A program made the position numbers and the translations under genes. Shown piece after piece: positions 52,498 to 64,000 of a stretch of 64,000 bases of DNA; positions within the stretch are counted from its first letter, which is position 1, and each line of letters opens with the position of its first letter. Origin of the DNA: Bradyrhizobium sp. Arg816. Its GTDB lineage: Bacteria > Pseudomonadota > Alphaproteobacteria > Rhizobiales > Xanthobacteraceae. The notes beneath the pieces were generated by a model. The model ran no database searches, had not been told where the DNA came from, and saw only the letters and a list, made by a program, of their open reading frames with translations. The stretch is from positions 62,001 to 126,000 of the forward strand of contig NZ_JAPRAQ010000017.1 of NCBI RefSeq assembly GCF_029989365.1, in the 5' to 3' direction.

Positions 52498-53579
52498 ATG
52501 CAACGCAAAAGCTCCATGAACTCGGACAGAGCGTTTGGCTCGACAACATCAGCCGCGACCTGCTGACCAGCGGCACTTTGAGGCGCTACATCGCCGACTT
52601 CTCGCTGACGGGACTCACATCGAACCCGACAATCTTCGACCAAGCGATCAAGAACAGCTCTCACTATGATTCAGCGATCCGCAGCAAGCTCACCGAGGGA
52701 AAGTCGGGCGAGACGCTATTCTTCGAGCTCGCAATCGAAGATCTTGTCCAGGCAGCAGACCTGTTCCGCCCGATTTGGGACCGCACCAACGGTGTAGACG
52801 GGTGGGTCTCGCTCGAGGTCTCGCCACTTCTCACGCATGACACGGCCAGCACAATCGCGGCGGCTAAGGAGTTGCATGCGCAGGCGAAACGCCCCAACCT
52901 CTTCATCAAGATACCCGGTACACGAGAAGGGTTGCCCGCCATCGAAGAGTCGATCTTTGCCGGCGTGCCCGTGAATGTGACGCTTTTGTTCAGCCGGGAG
53001 CACTATCTCGCTGCCGCCGAGGCATACCTGCGCGGCATCGAGCGTCGGATTGCGGCCGGTCTAAGTCCAAATGTTGGATCCGTTGCGTCGGTCTTCGTCA
53101 GCCGCTGGGATGCCGCCGTAGCGAAAGAAGTGCCCGCCCAATTGCGCAATCAACTTGGTATTGCAATCGCGAAACGAACCTACAAGTCGGCTTGCGAGTT
53201 GCTCTCCTCGGCCCGTTCGCGGCGCATCTACAACGAGGGTGGGCGGCCACAGCGCCTGTTATGGGCGAGCACAGGAACCAAGGACCCTGCAGCGTCTGAC
53301 GTTTTATACATCAAGGCGTTGGCCGCGCCGCTTACGGTGAACACCATGCCGGAAAGCACGGTGAAGGCCGTGGCCGATCACGGCGAAATTGGAGAGATTT
53401 TGTCGTCCGACGGCGGCGATTCCGAAGTCGTACTCTCGCAATTCGCGAAGGCCGGCGTCGACATCGAAGCGCTAGCAGCGACATTGCAGGATGAGGGCGC
53501 CAAATCGTTTGTCAAATCCTGGAATGAGCTGATGAGTGTCATCTCCGCCAAGACCGAGGTGCTCAAGAAGGCAAGCTAA
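52494..53579 (+). CDS. tal: Transaldolase
   Basis: The 361-residue protein has SVWLDNISRDLL and LTSNPTIFDQAIKNS at the start, and NLFIKIPGTREGLPAIEES with the Schiff-base Lys. This matches the longer bacterial transaldolase type. It interconverts sedoheptulose-7-P plus glyceraldehyde-3-P and erythrose-4-P plus fructose-6-P in the non-oxidative pentose phosphate pathway. It overlaps the HAD gene by ATGA. Confidence 0.93.
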   Translation: MNATQKLHELGQSVWLDNISRDLLTSGTLRRYIADFSLTGLTSNPTIFDQAIKNSSHYDSAIRSKLTEGKSGETLFFELAIEDLVQAADLFRPIWDRTNGVDGWVSLEVSPLLTHDTASTIAAAKELHAQAKRPNLFIKIPGTREGLPAIEESIFAGVPVNVTLLFSREHYLAAAEAYLRGIERRIAAGLSPNVGSVASVFVSRWDAAVAKEVPAQLRNQLGIAIAKRTYKSACELLSSARSRRIYNEGGRPQRLLWASTGTKDPAASDVLYIKALAAPLTVNTMPESTVKAVADHGEIGEILSSDGGDSEVVLSQFAKAGVDIEALAATLQDEGAKSFVKSWNELMSVISAKTEVLKKAS

Positions 53580-53604
53580 ATTCCAATCGAGACAAAGGTC
53601 TTCC

Positions 53605-54324
53605 ATGAACATACTGGTCGTTGACGTGGGCGGCACCCACGTCAAGATCCTTGCCTCCGGCGAAAAAGTTAAACGAGAAATTGACTCCGGGCCGACCCTA
53701 ACGGCCCGGCAGATGGTATCGAGCGTGAAAAAGCTGGCCGATGGCTGGGAGTATGACCTCGTCTCGATTGGCTATCCCGGCCCGGTTGTGCATGACCGGC
53801 CTATGGCGGAACCTCACAATCTGGGAAAGGGCTGGATGGGCTTCAACTTCGCTGCGGCATTCAAACTGCCGACGAAAGTCATCAACGATGCGGCGATGCA
53901 GGCGCTCGGCAGCTACCGGGGCGGCAAAATGCTGTTTCTCGGGCTCGGGACGGGACTCGGCTCGGCGATGATCGTCGATGGCATCGTGGAGCCGATGGAG
54001 CTTGCGCACTTAGCCTACAAGAAGCGGACCTACGAAGACTATGTCGGCGCCCGCGCGCTGGAGGAATTTGGCAGGAAAGCATGGCGGAAGCACGTCGAAG
54101 ATGTCGTTGAATCTTTGGTTGCGGCTCTCCAACCCGAGGACGTCGTGTTGGGCGGCGGCAACGCGACAAAGTTGAAAACACTGCCACCACTATGCCGTCT
54201 TGGCGATAATGCCAACGCGTTCAAGGGCGGCTTCAGGATGTGGGAAGGTCCGCCGAAGGGAACGATCACTCGCTCGCGCAAACAGACTGCGCAAGCCGCC
54301 ATGGCGCGTCAAAAGGAGCGATAA
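53605..54324 (+). CDS. ROK-family (polyphosphate) glucokinase
   Basis: The 239-residue protein starts MNILVVDVGGTHVKILASG (phosphate-binding loop) and has FLGLGTGLGSAMIVDG. This is ROK-like and resembles PpgK-type glucokinases that can use polyphosphate or ATP. Which donor is used cannot be told. The stop overlaps the pgi start (TAATG), coupling glucose phosphorylation to its isomerase. ATG 53605 is used. Confidence 0.75.
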   Translation: MNILVVDVGGTHVKILASGEKVKREIDSGPTLTARQMVSSVKKLADGWEYDLVSIGYPGPVVHDRPMAEPHNLGKGWMGFNFAAAFKLPTKVINDAAMQALGSYRGGKMLFLGLGTGLGSAMIVDGIVEPMELAHLAYKKRTYEDYVGARALEEFGRKAWRKHVEDVVESLVAALQPEDVVLGGGNATKLKTLPPLCRLGDNANAFKGGFRMWEGPPKGTITRSRKQTAQAAMARQKER

Positions 54325-55970
54325 TGGCAACTACCACGAAAACGGTCACCGAGCTTCCAGCCTGGAAGGCCTTGTCCGCCCATTTTCAGAAGATCGATCG
54401 CTTGCATCTGCGCGAGCTCTTTGCTCAAGACCCCAAACGCGGCGAGCGCCTGACGGTCGAAGCAGCCGGACTCTACCTCGACTACTCGAAGCACCGCATT
54501 ACCGGCGAAACGCTGGCTCTGCTGTTGGAACTGGCCCAACAGTCCGGGCTCCGCGCGCGGATCGATGCGATGTTCGCAGGCGAGAAGATCAACGTTTCCG
54601 AAAAGCGGGCCGTCCTGCATGTCGCGCTCCGCGCGCCGAAGGGGCAATCGATCCCGGCCGACGGCGAGGACGTTGTGCCCGAGGTCCATTCGGTGCTCGA
54701 CCGCATGGCCGATTTTTCCAATCGCGTACGCGGCGGTGCGTGGCGCGGCCACACCGGAAAGCCAATCCGTAACATCGTCAACATCGGCATCGGCGGCTCC
54801 GATCTGGGGCCGGTGATGGCCTACGAGGCGCTCAAGCATTACAGCGATCGCGCCATGACGTTCCGGTTCGTCTCCAACGTGGACGGCACCGATTTTGCGG
54901 AAACGACCCGCGATCTCGATCCAGCGGAGACGCTCTTCGTTATCTCTTCCAAGACCTTCACAACCCTCGAGACCATGACCAACGCCGGGAGCGCGCGCAA
55001 CTGGTCGCTCGCGGGGCTTGGGGGCGACGAGGAGGCGGTCGCGAAGCATTTCGTCGCGGTGTCGACAAATACGAAAGAAGTGACGAAGTTCGGCATCGAC
55101 ACCGCCAACATGTTTGGCTTCTGGGACTGGGTTGGCGGTCGATACTCCATGGATTCGGCGATCGGACTTTCGACGATGCTTGCTATCGGTCCCGACAACT
55201 TTCGCGCCATGCTCGGCGGCTTCCATGAAATTGACGAGCATTTCCGCACCGCGCCCTTCGAGCGCAACATGCCGGTACTAATGGGGCTGCTTGCCATCTG
55301 GAATAATAATTTCTTCGGCGCGCCGACCGTAGCGGTGCTACCTTATGAGCAGTACCTGAAACGGTTCCCGGCATACCTCCAGCAGCTAACGATGGAGAGT
55401 AACGGCAAGCACGTCACGCTCGATGGTAATCCTCTCACCTACGACACCGGTCCGATCTATTGGGGTGAGCCCGGGACCAACGGTCAGCACTCGTTCTACC
55501 AGCTCATCCATCAGGGCACCCGTCTCATTCCCTGCGACTTCATCGCCTTTCACAAGACACTCAACCGACTTGGACAACAGCACGACATGTTGCTCGCGAA
55601 CGTCTTCGCGCAGGGCGAAGCGTTAGCGTTTGGCAAGACACCTGACGAAGTAAGCGCAGAGGGATCGGCCGATTGGCTCGTTCCGCATCGCGTATTCGAG
55701 GGAAACCGACCGTCCAATACGATACTGATGGAACAGCTGACACCCGCGGCGCTGGGCAAACTCGTCGCACTGTACGAGCACAACGTCTTCACTCAAGGCG
55801 CAATTTGGCAAGTCGATTCATTCGACCAATGGGGTGTCGAACTCGGCAAGGTGCTGGCGCAACGCATCATCCCCGAACTGACCAACGAAGCCGAACCCAA
55901 ATACGCCCACGACAGCTCGACCAACGCCTTGATCCGCCGACATCGCAGGTTCAGGGACAGGTTGCACTAG
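54324..55970 (+). CDS. pgi: Glucose-6-phosphate isomerase
   Basis: The 548-residue protein shows the pgi signatures NIGIGGSDLGPVMAYEAL and GGRYSMDSAIGLS. Active-site segments near the C-terminus include GEPGTNGQHSFYQLIHQGT and a C-terminal FDQWGVELGK. Length is standard. It converts glucose-6-P and fructose-6-P. The start overlaps the glucokinase stop by one base. Confidence 0.96.
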   Translation: MATTTKTVTELPAWKALSAHFQKIDRLHLRELFAQDPKRGERLTVEAAGLYLDYSKHRITGETLALLLELAQQSGLRARIDAMFAGEKINVSEKRAVLHVALRAPKGQSIPADGEDVVPEVHSVLDRMADFSNRVRGGAWRGHTGKPIRNIVNIGIGGSDLGPVMAYEALKHYSDRAMTFRFVSNVDGTDFAETTRDLDPAETLFVISSKTFTTLETMTNAGSARNWSLAGLGGDEEAVAKHFVAVSTNTKEVTKFGIDTANMFGFWDWVGGRYSMDSAIGLSTMLAIGPDNFRAMLGGFHEIDEHFRTAPFERNMPVLMGLLAIWNNNFFGAPTVAVLPYEQYLKRFPAYLQQLTMESNGKHVTLDGNPLTYDTGPIYWGEPGTNGQHSFYQLIHQGTRLIPCDFIAFHKTLNRLGQQHDMLLANVFAQGEALAFGKTPDEVSAEGSADWLVPHRVFEGNRPSNTILMEQLTPAALGKLVALYEHNVFTQGAIWQVDSFDQWGVELGKVLAQRIIPELTNEAEPKYAHDSSTNALIRRHRRFRDRLH

Positions 55971-56045
55971 ACACTGATTTCGAAACGCCAGGTTACCAGC
56001 GCACGGGGAGATAATAACGCCGCAGCTTAAAAACAGGAGCCACTC

Positions 56046-57065
56046 ATGCAACTCGGAATGATCGGCCTCGGCCGAATGGGCGCCAATATGGTGCGAAGAC
56101 TTGTCCGGCATGGTCACCAATGTGTCGTCTTCGACATGTCGCCGAATGCCGTTGCGGAACTGGTGAAAGACAACGCGACAGGAAGCTCCTCGCTGAAGGA
56201 TTTCGCGAAGAAGCTCGAAAAGCCGCGCGCGATCTGGTTGATGGTTCCTGCGGCCGTCGTGGATACATCGATCCGCGATCTGCTGCCGCTGCTTGAAGCC
56301 GGCGACATTCTGATCGACGGCGGCAACTCGTACTACATCGATGACATCAGGCGCTCCAAGGAACTGGCTCAGAAGGGCATTAATTATGTAGATGTCGGCA
56401 CCAGTGGCGGTGTGTGGGGTCTCGAGCGCGGCTACTGCATGATGATCGGTGGTCCTGACCAGGCAGTGCAGCGGCTGGATCCGGTCTTCAAGACGCTTGC
56501 TCCGGGCGTCGGCGAAATCCCGCGCACGCCGGGACGAGAGCACGCCGCCGCCGGCACCTGCGAGCATGGCTATCTCCACTGCGGGCAGAGCGGAGCCGGT
56601 CATTTCGTCAAGATGGTCCATAACGGTATCGAGTACGGGCTGATGGCGGCGTATGCCGAGGGGCTTGGTATCCTGCGCGCCGCGAACATTGGCAAGCAGA
56701 CGCACGCGGCGGACGCCGAAACAACGCCGCTTCGCGTTCCCGAGCACTACCAGTATGACCTGAATCTGCCCGAAATCGCAGAAGTGTGGCGGCGCGGCAG
56801 CGTGGTCGCGTCGTGGCTTCTAGACTTGACGGCAACGGCATTGCTGGAAGATCCGGCGCTTTCCAAATTCGCTGGGCGCGTATCCGACTCCGGCGAAGGA
56901 CGCTGGACCATCGCAGCAGCGATCGACGAGGCAGTGCCCGCCCCGGTTCTGACGACGGCGCTTTACGAACGCTTCAGTTCTCGCGGCGAGGCCGATTTCC
57001 AGAACAGGCTGCTTTCGGCGATGCGCTACGAGTTCGGTGGACACTTGGAAAAAGGCAGCCAGTGA
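56046..57065 (+). CDS. gnd: 6-phosphogluconate dehydrogenase, YqeC/GntZ type
   Basis: The 339-residue protein begins MQLGMIGLGRMGANMVRRLVRHGH (NAD(P)-binding fold) and contains GHFVKMVHNGIEYGLMAAYAEG with the substrate-binding Lys and Asn. The short length indicates the decarboxylating YqeC/GntZ group, which often prefers NAD+. It oxidises 6-phosphogluconate to ribulose-5-P. Ten bases separate it from zwf. Confidence 0.92.
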   Translation: MQLGMIGLGRMGANMVRRLVRHGHQCVVFDMSPNAVAELVKDNATGSSSLKDFAKKLEKPRAIWLMVPAAVVDTSIRDLLPLLEAGDILIDGGNSYYIDDIRRSKELAQKGINYVDVGTSGGVWGLERGYCMMIGGPDQAVQRLDPVFKTLAPGVGEIPRTPGREHAAAGTCEHGYLHCGQSGAGHFVKMVHNGIEYGLMAAYAEGLGILRAANIGKQTHAADAETTPLRVPEHYQYDLNLPEIAEVWRRGSVVASWLLDLTATALLEDPALSKFAGRVSDSGEGRWTIAAAIDEAVPAPVLTTALYERFSSRGEADFQNRLLSAMRYEFGGHLEKGSQ

Positions 57066-57074
57066 GAGACCCAG

Positions 57075-58454
57075 ATGGCCTTGAGCGAACCCAGATCCGA
57101 CGCATTGGTATTTTTCGGCGCAACCGGCGATCTTGCCTACAAGAAGATTTTTCCGTCGCTGCAAGCCATGCTGAAGCGGGGCCACCTCGATGTGCCCGTC
57201 ATCGGCGTCGCGAAGGCCGGCTGGACCCTCGACCAGCTCAAGGCCCGAGTACGAGATAGCCTCGAAAAGCACGGCGGCCTCGACGCCGCTGCGTTTGACA
57301 AGCTAGCCGGTCTTTTACGTTACGTAGACGGCGACTATGCCGATCCCACTACGTTCGACGCCCTTCGCAAGCAGCTCGGTTCGGCGCAGCGGCCGGCACA
57401 TTATTTGGCGATCCCACCCGCCTTGTTTGCAACCGTAGTGGAGCATCTCGACACTGCCAATTGCACAAACGGCGCGCGTGTCATTGTGGAGAAGCCATTC
57501 GGGCATGATCTCGCCTCCGCACGGAACCTCAACAGGATCCTGCTCGCCAGGTTCGACGAAGATCACATCTTCCGCATCGACCACTATCTCGGAAAACGAC
57601 CTGTTCACAACATGGTCTTCTTTCGCTTCGCAAACGCCTTCCTGGAGTCGTTCTGGGACCGCAAGTTCGTGAGCAGCGTGCAGATCACGATGGCGGAGAA
57701 TTTCGGCGTGCAGGGTCGCGGCGCCTTCTATGACCAAACCGGCACAATTCGCGACGTTATCCAAAATCATCTGTTTCAGGTGTTGGCGAATCTCGCGATG
57801 GAGCCGCCGGCCCGATCCGACAGCGAATCGCTGCGTGACGAGAAAGCCAAGGTTCTGAGGTCGATTCCGCCGATCGCTGAGAACGAATTGGTGCGCGGAC
57901 AGTTTCGCGGCTACCGGCAGGAGCCAGGCGTTGCTCCGGAGTCGCAGGTGGAGACGTTCGCCGCGCTCCGGCTGGAGATCGACTCCTGGCGCTGGCAGGG
58001 AGTGCCATTTTACATCCGAGCCGGAAAATTGCTTCCCGTGACTTGCACGGAGGTAATCGTACGCCTTCGTGAGGCGCCGCGGATATTCCCCCATAGCGCC
58101 GCGATACCGAATTACTTGCGGTTTCGCATCAATCCCGACATGGCCATTGCTCTCGGCACGATGGTGATGGATGAGGATGATCGAGAAATCGGGGAGCCTG
58201 TCGAGTTGCTGGCCAGCCGGCGCCCTGGCCCAGAGGAGATGGATGCATATGAACGCGTGCTCGGCGACGCGATGAACGGCGATCGGACGCTGTTTGCACG
58301 ACAGGACTACGTCGAAGAAGCCTGGCGGATTGTCGATCCGGTCTTGAGAAAGACGACACCCGTCTACGAATACCATGCAGGAAGCTGGGGGCCTCACGAA
58401 GTGGACAAGAATGTCACACCGCCGGGCGGCTGGCTCAACCCAACGGTCGTGTGA
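57075..58454 (+). CDS. zwf: Glucose-6-phosphate dehydrogenase
   Basis: The 459-residue protein has FFGATGDLAYKKIFPSLQAM (cofactor fold) and RIDHYLGKRPVHNMVFFRFAN with the active-site His of the DHYLGK motif. Length is slightly short of the usual 480-490. It oxidises glucose-6-P to 6-phosphogluconolactone. It starts ten bases after gnd. No lactonase (pgl) gene lies beside it. Confidence 0.95.
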   Translation: MALSEPRSDALVFFGATGDLAYKKIFPSLQAMLKRGHLDVPVIGVAKAGWTLDQLKARVRDSLEKHGGLDAAAFDKLAGLLRYVDGDYADPTTFDALRKQLGSAQRPAHYLAIPPALFATVVEHLDTANCTNGARVIVEKPFGHDLASARNLNRILLARFDEDHIFRIDHYLGKRPVHNMVFFRFANAFLESFWDRKFVSSVQITMAENFGVQGRGAFYDQTGTIRDVIQNHLFQVLANLAMEPPARSDSESLRDEKAKVLRSIPPIAENELVRGQFRGYRQEPGVAPESQVETFAALRLEIDSWRWQGVPFYIRAGKLLPVTCTEVIVRLREAPRIFPHSAAIPNYLRFRINPDMAIALGTMVMDEDDREIGEPVELLASRRPGPEEMDAYERVLGDAMNGDRTLFARQDYVEEAWRIVDPVLRKTTPVYEYHAGSWGPHEVDKNVTPPGGWLNPTVV

Positions 58455-58531
58455 CGCACTCGATGGCGGCAGCCTATCGCTGACGGCGCGCCAGCGGCCA
58501 TGTTATCGACACCCGCGGGAGGGAATCAGCC

Positions 58532-60598
58532 ATGACGGACGCCGAACTCGACCAACTCGCGATCAACACCATCCGCACACTGTCGATTGACGCAGTTCAG
58601 GCCGCGAACTCCGGCCATCCGGGCACGCCGATGGCGCTTGCTCCACTTGTCTATACGCTATGGAATCGAGTCATGCAGTTCGATCCGCAAGATCCGATCT
58701 GGCCCGGTCGCGACCGCTTCGTGCTGTCGAACGGCCACGCGTCGATGCTGCTGTGGTCCGTGCTTTACCTTACCCGCACGCAGGCCGTGAATGCCGACTA
58801 CGAGACGTTGGGAAGGCCTGCTGTTACCCTCGACGATATCCGCCGCTTTCGCCAGCTTGGGAGTCACGCGCCAGGACATCCCGAATACCATCTGGTATCC
58901 GGCGTCGAGACCACCACCGGCCCGCTCGGACAAGGTATCGCGACCAGCGTCGGTATGGCGATCGCGCAGCGCTGGCTCGCTGCGCGATACAACAAGCCGG
59001 ACTTTACCATCTTCGACTACGATATTTACGCCGTATGCGGCGACGGCTGCCTGATGGAAGGCATCAGCTCGGAAGCGGCGTCGCTGGCCGGCCACCTCGG
59101 CCTTGATAACCTGTGCTGGATCTACGACAACAATCATATCACGATAGAAGGCAGCACACGGCTGGCCTTCACGGAAGATGTAGCCGTCCGTTTCACCGGC
59201 TACGGCTGGAACATCCTGTACGTTAGTGATGCCAACGATACCGCGGGCATCGAACGGGCCTTGACGACGTTCCGGGATACGAAAGGCCGGCCGACGCTGG
59301 TGATACTCAGTAGTCACATCGGATATGGCTCGCCACACCGCCACGATACTGCTGCGGCACATGGCGAACCGCTCGGTGTTGAAGAAGTCGAGCTCACCAA
59401 GCGCGCCTACGGTTGGCCGGAAAACTCAGATTTCCTCGTGCCAGACGGCGTTCGCGAACATTTTGCCGCCGGCGTTGGCGTGCGAGGCGCTGAGGCTCGT
59501 CGTAGATGGGAGGACCTATTCGCTGGTTACCGTGCGAAGTATGCGGCACTGGCAACCGAGATCGACCAGATGCAACAACGGATACTTCCGGAAGGTTGGG
59601 ACCGCAACCTGCCGATATTCCAAGCGGATTCGAAGGGCGTCGCGGGTCGTGAAGCTTCGGGAAAGGTCTTGAATGTTCTGGCGCAGAACGTTCCCTGGTT
59701 AATCGGCGGTTCGGCCGATCTGGGTCCATCGACCAAGACGCTTTTGACCTATGAAGGCGCAGGAGATGTCCAGGCCGCCACACCGGGTGGCAAGAATTTG
59801 CATTTCGGCATCCGCGAGCATGCGATGGCAGCAATCCTGAACGGTCTCGCACTGTCGAAATTGCGGCCGTTCGGCGCGACATTCCTGATCTTCAGCGATT
59901 ACGCTCGGCCCGCGATGCGACTCGCTGCACTGATGGAATTACCGGTCGTTTTTGTTTTCACCCATGATGCGATGGGCGATGGCGAAGATGGCCCAACGCA
60001 CCAGCCGATCGAGCAGCTCGCCTCAATGCGAGCAATGCCAGGTCTGACGCTGTTCCGGCCGGGTGATGCCAACGAAGTGGTCGAGGCCTATCGCTACGTC
60101 ATGCAGCTTCGTCATCGGCCAGCCCTGCTGGCGCTGTCTCGCCAACCGTTACCGATCCTCGATCGCAGCAAGTATGCATCGGCATCCGGGGTGGCGCGAG
60201 GCGCCTATGTGCTTGCCGACCCCCCTCAGGGCACGCCAGACATCATCTTGATTGCCACCGGCAGCGAGTTGAGTCTCGCGGCCGACGCTCATGAGAGACT
60301 TAGCTTCGATGGTATCCGTTCGCGCGTGGTCTCGATGCCGTCCTGGGATGTCTTCGAACGCGAGACCCAGGAATACCGCGATGACGTCTTGCCACCTGAG
60401 ATCACAGCCCGCGTTGCGATCGAGCAGGCGTCCACATTCGGCTGGGAGCGGTACGTCGGGAGAACTGGCCGAATCATTGGCATGCACACATTTGGCGGTT
60501 CCGCTCCGCTGAAGGCGTTGCAGCAGGAGTTCGGATTCACCGTCGATCATATCGTCGCGACGGTTAAGGCGCTGTTGCAACCCTCGAAAGCCGCATAG
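58532..60598 (+). CDS. tkt: Transketolase
   Basis: The 688-residue protein has NSGHPGTPMALAPLVYTLW, the thiamine-binding CGDGCLMEGISSEAASLAGHLGL, NNHITIEGST and the C-terminal transketolase domain. Length matches TktA. It moves two-carbon units among pentose phosphates. One base separates its stop from the next start. Confidence 0.97.
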   Translation: MTDAELDQLAINTIRTLSIDAVQAANSGHPGTPMALAPLVYTLWNRVMQFDPQDPIWPGRDRFVLSNGHASMLLWSVLYLTRTQAVNADYETLGRPAVTLDDIRRFRQLGSHAPGHPEYHLVSGVETTTGPLGQGIATSVGMAIAQRWLAARYNKPDFTIFDYDIYAVCGDGCLMEGISSEAASLAGHLGLDNLCWIYDNNHITIEGSTRLAFTEDVAVRFTGYGWNILYVSDANDTAGIERALTTFRDTKGRPTLVILSSHIGYGSPHRHDTAAAHGEPLGVEEVELTKRAYGWPENSDFLVPDGVREHFAAGVGVRGAEARRRWEDLFAGYRAKYAALATEIDQMQQRILPEGWDRNLPIFQADSKGVAGREASGKVLNVLAQNVPWLIGGSADLGPSTKTLLTYEGAGDVQAATPGGKNLHFGIREHAMAAILNGLALSKLRPFGATFLIFSDYARPAMRLAALMELPVVFVFTHDAMGDGEDGPTHQPIEQLASMRAMPGLTLFRPGDANEVVEAYRYVMQLRHRPALLALSRQPLPILDRSKYASASGVARGAYVLADPPQGTPDIILIATGSELSLAADAHERLSFDGIRSRVVSMPSWDVFERETQEYRDDVLPPEITARVAIEQASTFGWERYVGRTGRIIGMHTFGGSAPLKALQQEFGFTVDHIVATVKALLQPSKAA

Positions 60599-60599
60599 C

Positions 60600-63257
<2,658 letters not shown>

Positions 63258-63659
63258 TGGACGCCAGCAGGCATACGTCAGCTTCTTGGCGCATGATAGC
63301 ATCCAAGGTGACGAGTCGCAGCCAGCCAACCTCGCTGGCGCATTACAGGGATACGGTACGCGCTGTAATCCCACGGACATGAGCACGACCGCACACGATG
63401 CCCAACGACCATGGCTATTTGCGCTGTACCGAGACTGTGACGGCGATGCGTTGAGCAGCTTAAGGTTTTTGCTCATGAACCCCCGAACCGACAATCCGGT
63501 TCTGGTTCTGCAGCAAGCCGTACCCTGCGGCGACGGGCAGAACAGATTGTCCGTTTTGCTCGCCCTAATATCCTATTCTACGATGAGCATGTGATCGATC
63601 TGTACCATCGGATCAGCGCGCCGTATCGAATGGGGTGGAGATAAAGAAAGAAAGGAAAA
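63258..63659. other. Region after the glucosidase gene
   Basis: About 400 bases. Open frames here are shadows of the glucosidase and terminator region. I see no gene. Confidence 0.4.
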
Positions 63660-63710
63660 GTCGCCCAGCAATCCGGCCGGGCGACGTGCGACCACAAAAA
63701 ACGTCGCACG
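63660..63710 (-). terminator. Two adjacent hairpins near the tRNA fragment
   Basis: A 7-bp stem GTCGCCC (63660-63666) / GGGCGAC (63679-63685) and an 8-bp stem CGTGCGAC (63685-63692) / GTCGCACG (63703-63710). Read on the minus strand, the first stem is followed by TTTTCCTTTC. That fits a rho-independent terminator for transcription coming from the tRNA side. Confidence 0.65.
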
Positions 63711-63770
63711 AGACCCGTTTCGTTCTCGGCGGACCTCCTCGCAATTTATTGAAGAAGAAGGCCTTTTATT

Positions 63771-63817
63771 TGGTGGGCGCACCAGGGCTCGAACCTGGGA
63801 CCCCCTGATTAAGAGTC
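63771..63817 (-). tRNA. tRNA-Lys(CTT) 3' half: probable attachment-site remnant
   Basis: On the minus strand these 47 bases read from GACTCTTAATC through the T arm (CCAGG TTCGAGC CCTGG) to the acceptor TGCGCCC and CCA. The anticodon is CTT (Lys). Everything 5' of the anticodon loop is missing: no D arm is seen beyond 63817, and the 5' anticodon stem pairs only at its two loop-proximal positions. A start in the anticodon arm is the usual crossover site of tRNA-targeting integrases. The adjacent terminator-like hairpins suggest this is the native downstream flank. Confidence 0.7.
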
Positions 63818-64000
63818 GGCCACGGGTTGAGAGCAATCAATGACTTGCCGGTCGCACCCCTGGGCTTGTCCGGCCGAAAATGGGCATTCGTCGCACGATC
63901 ACAGTCGACCGTTATACTGGCCGTTATCCGAAGCGGTCGGGACATTTGTCCCCGGGGGAATCTTGTCATTTAATGCTGGGCGACTGCGTCGCGAACGGGC
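63818..64000. mobile_element. Probable start of an integrated element beyond the tRNA fragment
   Basis: These last 183 bases replace the missing 5' half of the tRNA gene. They hold no gene I can support. Their status as island DNA is inferred from the tRNA fragment orientation: the chromosome side is to the left, the element to the right. Confidence 0.45.

Noticed and set aside
63573..63836. Minus-strand ORF ending at the window edge
   Set aside because: It reads through the tRNA fragment and hairpins and has no coding signature.

Overview
The window reads as chromosome of a GC-rich alphaproteobacterium, most likely Bradyrhizobium or a close Nitrobacteraceae relative. This rests on codon style, the rhizobial-type T6SS layout without tssJ, periplasmic caspase-like proteins, and a Bug-type signal-peptide remnant at 41825. 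The assignment comes from recognition by eye, not from a database search.

Region 1 (1-10.8 kb) is an envelope and signalling block. Two paralogous secreted caspase-like proteins point away from each other around an isoprenylcysteine-methyltransferase-like gene. An alpha/beta-hydrolase-like gene follows. Next is a minus-strand operon of a beta-propeller/NlpC-P60 fusion, an EF-hand caspase-like protein and a DUF4384 protein, then a plus-strand DUF4424 protein.

Region 2 (10.8-36.8 kb) is a complete T6SS lacking only tssJ, in two divergent operons. The minus operon is vgrG, a DUF6931-like gene, fha (tagH), tssK, tssL with an OmpA domain, tssM, tagF, pppA and ppkA. The plus operon is tssA, tssB, tssC, hcp, tssE, tssF, tssG, clpV and a methyltransferase. 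Kinase, phosphatase, FHA protein, TagF and a threonine-containing RTIIRP motif at the TssL N-terminus together indicate phosphorylation-controlled firing.

Region 3 (36.9-43 kb) is an accessory cargo block directly beyond the T6SS. It holds four HExxH zincin-like proteins (two clearly homologous to each other, one carrying LysM), an OmpA-like protein, an unknown protein and a dead Bug-gene remnant. I regard this as the most novel part: a possible peptidoglycan-directed metalloprotease arsenal.

Region 4 (43-48.4 kb) has a flavin monooxygenase with a SnoaL-like N-terminus, a ClC chloride channel, a chimeric pseudogene (hemA tail joined to an ATPase fragment), a small membrane protein and short repeats. 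It looks like a decayed junction zone.

Region 5 (48.4-63.3 kb) is a sugar-catabolism block. A GH15 hydrolase and a HEAT-repeat protein lie on minus. On plus are histidine phosphatase, HAD hydrolase, transaldolase, ROK glucokinase, pgi, gnd, zwf, tkt and a GH63-like glucosidase. Together they could release glucose from oligosaccharides, phosphorylate it and run the pentose phosphate pathway, though no 6-phosphogluconolactonase gene is present.

The right edge has paired hairpins and the 3' half of a tRNA-Lys(CTT) gene starting in the anticodon arm. This is the signature of an integration site, with an island probably extending to the right.
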